Counted from the first letter of the stretch, positions 1 to 5,002 are shown. The stretch: DNA of 6,800 nucleotides from DATKKG01 sp964475215 (GCA_964475215.1 CAYYVT010000063.1:1-6800), one strand, 5' to 3'. Notes: generated by a model not told the origin, from the sequence alone. Numbers and translations are program-made.

Positions 1-177
1 GTGGTCGAGTCAGGCGATTCATTCGGCCCGTACGGCGCGAAGGGCGTGGGTGAACCATCACTGGGGACGCAGCACGTTGCTATCAGTAACGCCATCTACA
101 ACGCGATTGGCGTATATGTGAAGCAACAGCCGGCGACGCCCGACCTTGTGCTGAAGGCCCTGGGCGTCGTGGTGTAG
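1..177 (+). CDS. Xanthine dehydrogenase-family molybdopterin-binding (large) subunit, C-terminal end only
   Basis: The reading frame is open from base 1 to a TAG at 175-177, giving the last 58 residues of a protein whose start lies outside the window. Residues 9-19 read GPYGAKGVGEP. This is the conserved C-terminal signature of molybdenum-hydroxylase large subunits (xanthine dehydrogenase, aldehyde oxidase, CO-dehydrogenase-like), and its Glu is the active-site base next to the molybdenum. The following stretch, with AISNAIYNAIG and then PATPDLVLKAL, matches the usual helical end of the family. The enzyme hydroxylates or oxidises an aldehyde, heteroaromatic or similar substrate and passes electrons through Fe-S and FAD subunits. 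The FAD-subunit gene starts ten bases after the stop, so the two form an operon. The substrate cannot be told from this fragment. The GVGEP form argues against a true CO dehydrogenase, but that is an inference from a short stretch. Confidence 0.9.
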   Translation: MVESGDSFGPYGAKGVGEPSLGTQHVAISNAIYNAIGVYVKQQPATPDLVLKALGVVV

Positions 178-182
178 GTGAG
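176..182 (+). promoter_or_regulatory. Ribosome-binding site of the FAD-subunit gene
   Basis: AGGTGAG lies five bases before the ATG at 188 and overlaps the stop codon of the molybdopterin subunit. It matches the archaeal anti-Shine-Dalgarno sequence (GGTGA core). It supports this start and suggests coupled translation of the two subunits. Confidence 0.7.
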
Positions 183-187
183 ACAAG

Positions 188-1153
188 ATGCAAATCCTCA
201 ACCATTATGATGCGACATCGGTCGCAGATGCCGTCGCCCAGCTCAACAAGTACGGAAGCTCTGCGAAGGTCATGGCCGGAGGGACGGAACTCCTCCACAC
301 CATCAAAGGAAACATCCACCCCAATCTGCCATCGTACATCATCAACATCAAGACCATCCCAGGCCTGAACAGCATAACGACGAGCTCTACGGGACTGAAG
401 ATCGGCGCTCTCTGCACTTTGACCAGCGTCGCCACGAACTCGAACGTCCTCAGCACATACCCAATGCTGGCTCAGGCGGCCTCGGCGGTCGCCACGAACC
501 AGATACGGAACCTTGGAACCATCGGCGGAAACCTGAGCCAGGAGGTGTGGTGCTGGTACTACCGCTGGGAGCACAACCAGTTCTACTGCCTGAGGAAGGG
601 AGGAAGCACCTGCTACGCTCAGTCGGGCGTCAACACGTTCCACAGCATCTTCGGCGGACCCGGAGGCTGCTACTCGGTGCATCCGTCTGACACGGCCATA
701 GCGCTCCTCGCGCTGGGTGCATCGGTGGTGACGAGCTCAAGGACGATACCCATCAGCCAGTTCTTCAAGAACATCTCACCTGGCAACGTCCTCGCCAACA
801 ACGAAATCATAACCGAGATCGACGTGCCCACTCCGCCAGCGAACGCGTTACAGGTCTTCACGAAGTTCAAGTTCAAACAATCCTTTGACTTCGCAGTCGT
901 CAGCGTCGGCTTGCTTGCCGCCCCCACGACGGGGAGCGTCACTACGGCCAACATCTGGCTGGGTGGCGTAGGGCCTGTCCCGATCGAGGCGACAGGAGCT
1001 GAGGCAGCCCTGAAGGGCAACGCCATCAGTTCCACCGTAGCAACGGCTGCTGGAGCCGCCGCGATAGCGAACGCCGTTCCGCTGCCTTACAACCACTACA
1101 AGAAGAACATCGTCAGCACCCTTGTAAGCAGGGCGATAATGAGTACCACTTAG
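188..1153 (+). CDS. FAD-binding subunit of a molybdenum hydroxylase, with a predicted extra [4Fe-4S] cluster loop
   Basis: This 321-residue protein has the usual length of CoxM/XdhB-type medium subunits. The FAD-binding domain shows AGGTELL (residues 30-36) and TIGGNLSQ (111-118), the two glycine motifs that hold FAD. HPSDTAIALLALGA follows at about 165-178, and the C-terminal CO-dehydrogenase flavoprotein domain covers about 210-315. Between the second glycine motif and HPSD lies a longer loop with Cys122, Cys134, Cys142 and Cys161. Subunits of the 4-hydroxybenzoyl-CoA reductase (HcrB) and periplasmic aldehyde oxidoreductase (PaoB) type have a cysteine loop at this place that binds a [4Fe-4S] cluster; plain CoxM lacks it. 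The protein should pass electrons between the Fe-S clusters of the enzyme and an outside acceptor. The start is ATG with a GGTGAG site. No small [2Fe-2S] subunit gene follows, so it probably lies upstream. The family is certain; the substrate is unknown. Confidence 0.95.
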   Translation: MQILNHYDATSVADAVAQLNKYGSSAKVMAGGTELLHTIKGNIHPNLPSYIINIKTIPGLNSITTSSTGLKIGALCTLTSVATNSNVLSTYPMLAQAASAVATNQIRNLGTIGGNLSQEVWCWYYRWEHNQFYCLRKGGSTCYAQSGVNTFHSIFGGPGGCYSVHPSDTAIALLALGASVVTSSRTIPISQFFKNISPGNVLANNEIITEIDVPTPPANALQVFTKFKFKQSFDFAVVSVGLLAAPTTGSVTTANIWLGGVGPVPIEATGAEAALKGNAISSTVATAAGAAAIANAVPLPYNHYKKNIVSTLVSRAIMSTT

Positions 1154-1155
1154 GT

Positions 1156-1195
1156 TGGAGATGAAGTTCGTCGCTTCATCTCCACCTGAATTTTT
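1156..1195 (+). terminator. Hairpin with T-run at the end of the molybdo-flavoenzyme operon
   Basis: TGGAGATGAAG (1156-1166) and CTTCATCTCCA (1174-1184) are perfectly complementary over 11 bp around a seven-base loop. Three further pairs (1152-1154 with 1185-1187) form if one T is bulged. Five T's follow at 1191-1195. The hairpin begins three bases after the stop of the FAD-subunit gene. It looks like a factor-independent terminator. In archaea the T-run is the part known to matter, so the stem may instead protect the 3' end of the mRNA. Confidence 0.7.
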
Positions 1196-1338
1196 CTATA
1201 TTCTATTTAGAGAATGGAACAGAAAGTATAGTAAATTATCTATTAAGATAACTCAAATATTGTGGCGAGTCCCATTCCTGAGATGAGCAGATTTTGGAGA
1301 CAAGTGGGGTGTCGGGCGCAACACAGACGGAGGGTGCC
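1196..1338 (+). promoter_or_regulatory. AT-rich intergenic region with probable promoter of the six-gene cluster
   Basis: The stretch 1191-1262 is much richer in A and T than anything else in the window. It follows the terminator-like hairpin and precedes the first gene of the downstream cluster. TATA-like candidates are TTTAGAGA (about 1206-1213) and TATTAAGATA (1241-1250). The second would place transcription start near 1270, giving a leader of roughly 70 bases before the ATG at 1339. That fits with this gene having a clear Shine-Dalgarno site. Which box is used cannot be settled from the sequence alone. Confidence 0.4.
1329..1333 (+). promoter_or_regulatory. Shine-Dalgarno site deciding the start of the small protein
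   Basis: GGAGG followed by GTGCC sits five bases before the ATG at 1339. An in-frame TTG at 1294 would add 15 residues rich in Gly, Ser and Thr, but has no comparable site. This favours the ATG. Confidence 0.6.
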
Positions 1339-1554
1339 ATGGAGTTGGCGGACATTGAAGCCAAGTTCGCCCCCATGTGGGTGGTGCTCAAGATAACCGA
1401 AAGGGACGAGTCGGGTCAGCCTAGGAAAGGAGTCGTGCTCTGCAAGCACCTGACCCGCCAGCTGCTGTCCCATGAGCTCAACAACGTGTCCGAGAAGGAC
1501 ATCTGCATCTTCCAGGCGATGGGGGAGAGGGCAGGATTTACGGTGATGGTCTGA
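1339..1554 (+). CDS. Small conserved-type protein encoded directly before a retropepsin-like protease
   Basis: This gene encodes 71 residues from the ATG at 1339, or 86 from an alternative TTG at 1294. It has no signal peptide or membrane segment and is likely cytosolic. The layout is a Trp-Val-Val-Leu strand (residues 14-17), a charged turn (ERDESGQPRK, 21-30), a second strand GVVL (31-34), a helical part (about 36-50) and final strands ending FTVMV. This Trp strand, Gly-Val-Val strand, helix, strand pattern resembles small DUF5678-type proteins, which as I recall are often encoded next to retropepsin-like proteins; that is a resemblance by eye, not a search result. Its TGA shares a base with the ATG of the protease gene (TGATG), so the two are probably translationally coupled and may act together, for example as partner, inhibitor or substrate. 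Function is unknown. Confidence 0.7.
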   Translation: MELADIEAKFAPMWVVLKITERDESGQPRKGVVLCKHLTRQLLSHELNNVSEKDICIFQAMGERAGFTVMV

Positions 1555-1973
1555 TGACCACGACCCTTTCGTTGCGGACCGACAGGCCCTTCTTCGTCCG
1601 GATCTATGGGCGCTACGGTGTTCACGAGTTGCGGGCCGTCATTGATACCGCGTCAGAACTCTGCCTCATGCAGAAGAAGGACGCCATCGAGCTGGGTTAC
1701 CACCCCTTCTACTTGAAAGGATTGGCCAATTCGGGCACCGGGACGAACGCCCTGACCCCCTACAACGTCATCGAAATGCCGACGTTCAACTTGGACAGGG
1801 TCGAGGTGGGCGGAATGATCTGGAAGAACCTGCCCACTTCTGCCATCGACTTCATCGAAAACCTCGGGGTCGACGTCTTGCTGGGGAGGAGCTTCCTCAA
1901 GGGTTTAGAAGCCCGTTTCGATTTCTCCAAGGAGAACGTTGTGTTGACGAGGGCCGGAGGGGGACAGTCTTGA
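1554..1973 (+). CDS. Retropepsin-like (clan AA) aspartic protease domain protein
   Basis: This 139-residue protein is the size of a single retroviral-protease-like subunit and should act as a homodimer. AVIDTASELCLM (residues 28-39) aligns with the catalytic motif hhDTG[AS]xxxxh, with Asp31 as the catalytic residue. Ala33 replaces the usual Gly of the triad. Helix-like MQKKDAIELGY follows, as in bacterial and archaeal retropepsins (DTGAS...A..LG). The second hallmark, hydrophobic-hydrophobic-Gly, is VDVLLGRSFL (106-115), followed by a closing strand pair ARFDFSKENVVL. A flap would lie around residues 58-75, rich in Gly, Thr and Asn. There is no signal peptide, so it is probably cytosolic. The gene overlaps the preceding small gene by one base and the next by four. 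The fold is well supported; whether it is an active protease is open because of the Gly-to-Ala change. The substrate is unknown. Confidence 0.83.
   Translation: MTTTLSLRTDRPFFVRIYGRYGVHELRAVIDTASELCLMQKKDAIELGYHPFYLKGLANSGTGTNALTPYNVIEMPTFNLDRVEVGGMIWKNLPTSAIDFIENLGVDVLLGRSFLKGLEARFDFSKENVVLTRAGGGQS
1956..1962 (+). promoter_or_regulatory. Shine-Dalgarno site for the TTG start at 1970
   Basis: GGAGGGG lies seven bases before the TTG at 1970, inside the 3' end of the retropepsin gene. It supports the unusual TTG start, which overlaps the preceding stop codon as TTGA. Confidence 0.6.
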
Positions 1974-2509
1974 CCATTAAGCTCTTCTCTCTCTTCTTGG
2001 TGGCCGCCGCGATCCTAACGGTGCCTGCGGTCTATCCCGTGCCCAACCCGGTCGGGAATGGCACGGGCCTGGTGCAGGTGCAGATAAACGGGATGGAGTA
2101 CATCAAGCTCTTGAACTACAGCACGGTGATCGTGAACACAGTGCGCCTGGCGTGCGGCGCTAACGCTGAATACAATACCCTCCTAGCCCTCAACTTCTCC
2201 AACTCGGCCTCGACGCCCATCAACGCGACCGTCCTCTTCAACGCATCGTACAGCGCCACCGCCGTGCTCATCATTTCGACCCCCCTGACGTTCGAGGTGC
2301 CTGCCAACACCTCTGGCTACGTCATAACGCAGAACGTGCCCACCGAGGTTGGGATACAGAACGCCCCTGTGCTCCCCAACCTTTCCTTCGCCGTCTCGCT
2401 CGCCCAGGCCAGCAACGCGACGTTAAGTTTCAAGTGCCCGAAGACGATACCGCTGATTAGGCTCGTAATGCAGCCAAAGGGCGTAGGCGCGGTAGCGGAG
2501 GGAGGCTGA
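1970..2509 (+). CDS. Secreted protein of unknown function with many N-glycosylation sequons
   Basis: This 179-residue protein starts at TTG, four bases inside the end of the protease gene, with a good GGAGGGG site. Residues 1-20 (Lys at position 4, then a hydrophobic run LFSLFLVAAAILTVPA) form a Sec-type signal peptide or N-terminal anchor. The rest is polar and beta-rich with no further clear membrane helix. It has eight N-X-S/T sequons, at Asn30, 49, 75, 85, 91, 113, 137 and 149, unusually dense for its length and typical of archaeal exported proteins. Cys62 and Cys156 could form a disulfide. I do not recognise a family. Its place between an intracellular retropepsin and a split sulfur transporter suggests a surface or binding role for the transport module, but nothing in the sequence proves this. 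It could also be a pilin- or S-layer-associated protein. Confidence 0.8.
   Translation: MTIKLFSLFLVAAAILTVPAVYPVPNPVGNGTGLVQVQINGMEYIKLLNYSTVIVNTVRLACGANAEYNTLLALNFSNSASTPINATVLFNASYSATAVLIISTPLTFEVPANTSGYVITQNVPTEVGIQNAPVLPNLSFAVSLAQASNATLSFKCPKTIPLIRLVMQPKGVGAVAEGG
2497..2505 (+). promoter_or_regulatory. Strong Shine-Dalgarno-like site upstream of the transporter first half
   Basis: GGAGGGAGG ends six bases before 2511, inside the 3' end of the secreted-protein gene. It is well placed to start translation at about 2511, where the transporter frame reads CTT TCG AAG, but is 65 bases from the first canonical start (GTG 2571). It is the main reason to suspect an unusual start or a base error here. 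Confidence 0.5.
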
Positions 2510-2570
2510 GCTTTCGAAGACCATCAAATTAGCCAAGCCCGTTAGGATCACCCCGCTTATCGCAGGCCTA

Positions 2571-3008
2571 GTGACAGGCCTCTGGGCGGCCATCGCGGTG
2601 GGTATCTTCGCCATGAACACCCCCGATGCCTTCGGGATCTGCGGCATTTCACATCCCAGGGACATGATCGATTTCGTCTTCAACAAGCTCTTCAGCACGA
2701 ACTTCATCCTCTCCAACTACTCCCTTACGATCCCCATCTTGACCTATGTGGGCATCGTTGGGGGGGCGATGCTTTCGGCCTACACCAAGAAGGAGCTCCA
2801 TCTTCGGTCCGTTCCGCAGCGGGCCGCCCCGGTGATCTACGGTTTCGCCGTAGCCAACTTTGGGATGCTCATGGGCTTCTGCTCCGTTAGGGCGATAATG
2901 CTGCTCGCCTATGGAGACCTCCTGGCGGTGCCCGGCTTGGTGGGGATAATCTCTGGAGTCCTAATCGCCTGCCGCTATGTCAAGTGGAGCGTGAAATTAC
3001 GGGACTAG
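2571..3008 (+). CDS. YeeE/YedE-type sulfur transporter, first half (N-terminal subunit)
   Basis: The first canonical start codon in this frame is the GTG at 2571, which gives 145 residues with about four membrane segments (1-14, 50-72, 88-112, 116-135). The frame is open from 2496, and the 20 codons before the GTG encode a Lys-rich start followed by a hydrophobic stretch that would complete the first helix. The true N-terminus is therefore probably near 2511, where no ATG, GTG or TTG exists. YeeE/YedE (DUF395) proteins import thiosulfate or related sulfur compounds using conserved cysteines. Here CGISHPRD (24-31) and GFCSVR (102-107) match, in position and spacing, CSVSGYRD and GGCPTK of the next gene. 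The two genes therefore look like homologous halves of one transporter. It overlaps the next gene by 25 bases. Substrate (thiosulfate, sulfide-like or selenium compounds) cannot be assigned. Confidence 0.77.
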   Translation: MTGLWAAIAVGIFAMNTPDAFGICGISHPRDMIDFVFNKLFSTNFILSNYSLTIPILTYVGIVGGAMLSAYTKKELHLRSVPQRAAPVIYGFAVANFGMLMGFCSVRAIMLLAYGDLLAVPGLVGIISGVLIACRYVKWSVKLRD

Positions 3009-3445
3009 AAGTTACGATCGCGACGTTGGTGGCCGGCCTCGTCATCGGATTCCTGTGGCAGCGCTCCAAGGCCTGCTCGGTCTCGGGCTATAGGGACTTC
3101 TTCCTCTTCAGGGACACCTACCTCCTGAAGACTGTGGTGGGGATGGGCGTGGGCGCTTTTGCGGGATTCGCCGTCCTGCGGTTCCTCACCCCCAACGAGG
3201 GCGACTTCCTCGCGTTGCTCAGCACGCCAGGACTCACGTTCGACACGATTCTGCTCATATTCATCGGGGGTCTGGGTTATGGTATCTTCTCCGTTCTCGC
3301 AGGAGGCTGTCCCACTAAGCAGCATGTGTCCGCCGCCAGCGGCTCGAAGACTTCCATGCTCTACTTGATCGGATTCTACGCCGGCATAATATACTTCCAG
3401 GTGGTGATCCTTGGATATCTCGTTGCGATCTTCGGCGTTGTTTAG
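2984..3445 (+). CDS. YeeE/YedE-type sulfur transporter, second half (C-terminal subunit)
   Basis: This 153-residue membrane protein has about four hydrophobic segments (8-24, 47-68, 85-107, 124-150). Residues 27-45 (RSKACSVSGYRDFFLFRDT) are the classic YeeE/YedE motif, and GGLGYGIFSVLAGGCPTKQHV (about 95-115) is the second family signature, with Cys31 and Cys109 the likely sulfur-handling cysteines. In characterised YeeE proteins conserved cysteines relay thiosulfate through the membrane; assignment here is by family. Single-chain YeeE is about twice this long, so this and the preceding gene together make one transporter. The GTG at 2984 lies 25 bases inside the preceding gene and has no clear ribosome-binding site. 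GGAGCGTGA just after it would suit a start near 2996, which reads ATT, so the exact N-terminus is uncertain. No TusA- or rhodanese-like partner gene is visible. Confidence 0.87.
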   Translation: MEREITGLEVTIATLVAGLVIGFLWQRSKACSVSGYRDFFLFRDTYLLKTVVGMGVGAFAGFAVLRFLTPNEGDFLALLSTPGLTFDTILLIFIGGLGYGIFSVLAGGCPTKQHVSAASGSKTSMLYLIGFYAGIIYFQVVILGYLVAIFGVV

Positions 3446-4085
3446 CCTGGCACTTGTGGTCTTCGGGCTGCTTTTGACGACGCCCAGCTTGACGGGCAGC
3501 TGCGTTCAGGTACAGGCTTCCGCTGTCAAAGTGTTCCAGGTCCAGGCGCCCAATTACACATTGGAGCTCTCGGTTAATGGGACGACCTTCGTCGTGGGCG
3601 AAACCGTCGTGTTCCAGGGAGTGCTGACTCCCGGCCAGGTGGCCAGCATCCTGCTCACCATAACGATAACTGACGGGAGCCAAGAAACGCGTATGTTAAC
3701 TTCGAACAGCTCCGGTGACTTCGAATACCCATGGTACTTGGCTTCGGCGGGACCCTATAGCGCGAACGCCATCCTCATGGACTCAAACATAAATCAGACA
3801 GTGACAAGCAACACCGTCAGCATATCAGTCTCCTACCCTGCTCTGCAGTCCTCAATAGCTCAGACGACGCAGGAGAGCTCGAGTTCGGAATCCACGACTC
3901 CTTCGTCCACCACGGAGGCCTCTACAACGACCACAAGCGGCGGCAGTTCCAGTCGCCCCTGGCTCCTCGTTTCAGCGTTGGCCATAGTGGCTATCGCCTT
4001 TGTCGTGGCGGTCGTCATCAGCTTAAGAAGGGTTCAAGCGTCCAAAGATCCCCGAGGGAGAATCGGTTCGGGCGCCAGTCCATAA
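3411..4085 (+). CDS. Cell-surface protein: signal peptide, beta-rich domain, Ser/Thr stalk, C-terminal membrane anchor
   Basis: This 224-residue protein has the layout of a single-pass surface protein. Residues 8-29 are a hydrophobic export signal. Residues 48-142 form a beta-rich, probably Ig-like domain, with alternating strands such as TLELSVNGTTFVVGETVVFQG and PYSANAILMDSN. Residues 151-181 are almost only Ser, Thr, Gln, Glu and Gly, a stalk that could carry O-linked glycans. Residues 184-205 are a membrane helix ending in RR, followed by a short basic tail. There are four sequons (Asn48, 56, 99, 128). The phrase FVVGETVVFQGVLTPG is typical of bacterial and archaeal extracellular Ig-like repeats. 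The TTG at 3411 follows AGGTGGTGAT and lies 35 bases inside the transporter gene; in-frame TTGs at 3423 and 3438 are possible alternatives. It may present a binding domain next to the transporter. No ligand can be named. Confidence 0.8.
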   Translation: MDISLRSSALFSLALVVFGLLLTTPSLTGSCVQVQASAVKVFQVQAPNYTLELSVNGTTFVVGETVVFQGVLTPGQVASILLTITITDGSQETRMLTSNSSGDFEYPWYLASAGPYSANAILMDSNINQTVTSNTVSISVSYPALQSSIAQTTQESSSSESTTPSSTTEASTTTTSGGSSSRPWLLVSALAIVAIAFVVAVVISLRRVQASKDPRGRIGSGASP

Positions 4086-4110
4086 TGCGAGGCTTTGATG
4101 GATTGCCGAG

Positions 4111-4125
4111 TTAAAGGCCTTTAAG
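4111..4125 (+). promoter_or_regulatory. Promoter of trmI: TATA box inside a perfect 14-bp palindrome
   Basis: TTAAAGGCCTTTAA (4111-4124) is a perfect inverted repeat, and the next base completes TTTAAG, a good archaeal TATA box, preceded by the BRE-like AAAGG. Transcription would start about 25 bases on, near 4147, leaving roughly ten bases or none before the ATG at 4157. There is no Shine-Dalgarno site there, which fits a leaderless or nearly leaderless mRNA. Confidence 0.65.
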
Positions 4126-4156
4126 CTCGCACACCGACTTCGAGAGCGTCAGCCGT

Positions 4157-5002
4157 ATGACCATCATAAATGATGGCGATTACATCCTACTCTTCTCCAG
4201 AAAGGGAAAGAACTGGCTCCTAAAGGTCTCCTCAAAAGGTGATTTCCACACTCACCTGGGAAGGGTTCCGTTCGCCGGAATAGTGGGGAGCGAATTCGGA
4301 TGCACCGTGGTTTCGGACACTGGCCAGACATTCTACGTCCTGAAGCCGACGGTGGAGGACTTCCTAATGAAATGTGAAAGGCAGACGCAGATCGTGTACC
4401 CCAAGGACATGGGCCTCATCGCTCTCAAGACGGGCATCGGCCCGGGAGCTCGAGTGGTCGAGACGGGTACCGGAAGCGGGGCCCTGACCACTTACCTAGC
4501 CAGCCTCGTGAAGCCCGAGGGGAAGGTCTACAGCTACGAAATACGGGACGACTTCTTCAAGATGGCCTCCAAGAATTTGGCCAAGGCAGGCCTCTCCGGT
4601 TACGTCGAACTCAAGCTCGCTGATGCCTCGAAGGGCTTCGAAGAGACGGACGCTGACGCGGCCATCATAGATCTAGGCGACCCCTGGAACTTCGTCGACA
4701 TAGCATGGAAGGCCCTCAAGCCCTCGGGGGGGTTCGCTGGCATCACCCCGACGACGAACCAGGCCGAGCTGCTGGTCGACAAGCTCAAGAGGTCGGGCTT
4801 CATCCGTGCCGAGTGCTTTGAGATACTATTTCGGAAGATGGAGGCGAGGGTCGGAATGACGCGACCGTCGTCTAGGATGATAGGCCATACCGCGTACATA
4901 ATTACCGCCACAAAGCTCCTCGAAAGAGAGGAATCAATTCCAGAACCCTCGAACACCGGCCAACCAGAGGCCGAGGAAGGGGACGAGGAACCGGAAGATT
5001 GA
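4157..5002 (+). CDS. trmI: tRNA (adenine-N1)-methyltransferase TrmI
   Basis: This 281-residue SAM-dependent enzyme methylates N1 of adenine in the T-loop of tRNA (A58, and also A57 in some archaea). The N-terminal part (1-65) is the small beta-barrel domain of the family. QIVYPKD (78-84) is the conserved linker that precedes the Rossmann fold. VVETGTGSG (100-108) is the SAM-binding motif I, YEIR (127-130) carries the acidic residue for the SAM ribose, and DLGDPW (172-177) is the catalytic motif IV, usually D[LV]PDPW. RVGMTRPSSRMIGHTAYI (231-248) is the TrmI-specific C-terminal signature. Family members act as homotetramers. Residues 256-281 form an acidic, Pro- and Glu-rich tail beyond the usual end, probably disordered. 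The ATG has no Shine-Dalgarno site but a TATA box about 35 bases upstream. It is transcribed separately from the preceding cluster. Confidence 0.94.
   Translation: MTIINDGDYILLFSRKGKNWLLKVSSKGDFHTHLGRVPFAGIVGSEFGCTVVSDTGQTFYVLKPTVEDFLMKCERQTQIVYPKDMGLIALKTGIGPGARVVETGTGSGALTTYLASLVKPEGKVYSYEIRDDFFKMASKNLAKAGLSGYVELKLADASKGFEETDADAAIIDLGDPWNFVDIAWKALKPSGGFAGITPTTNQAELLVDKLKRSGFIRAECFEILFRKMEARVGMTRPSSRMIGHTAYIITATKLLEREESIPEPSNTGQPEAEEGDEEPED

Noticed and set aside
83..682. Long minus-strand reading frame of 199 codons
   Set aside because: It lies opposite the end of the molybdopterin subunit and the FAD subunit, both with clear family motifs. Its product is Arg-, Val- and Asp-rich with no recognisable motif, as expected for the shadow of a GC-rich gene.
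1294..1338. TTG start adding 15 residues to the small protein
   Set aside because: The ATG at 1339 has a GGAGG site at ideal spacing, and the extra residues are low-complexity Gly/Ser/Thr.
1544..1558. TGATGG and TGATGA resembling a C-box of a C/D guide RNA
   Set aside because: They are stop and start codons of two coupled genes, and no convincing D-box partner or guide layout was seen.
3315..3683. Minus-strand reading frame across the transporter/surface-protein junction
   Set aside because: The product is rich in Arg, Gln and His, has no motif and no start signal, and covers two better-supported genes.
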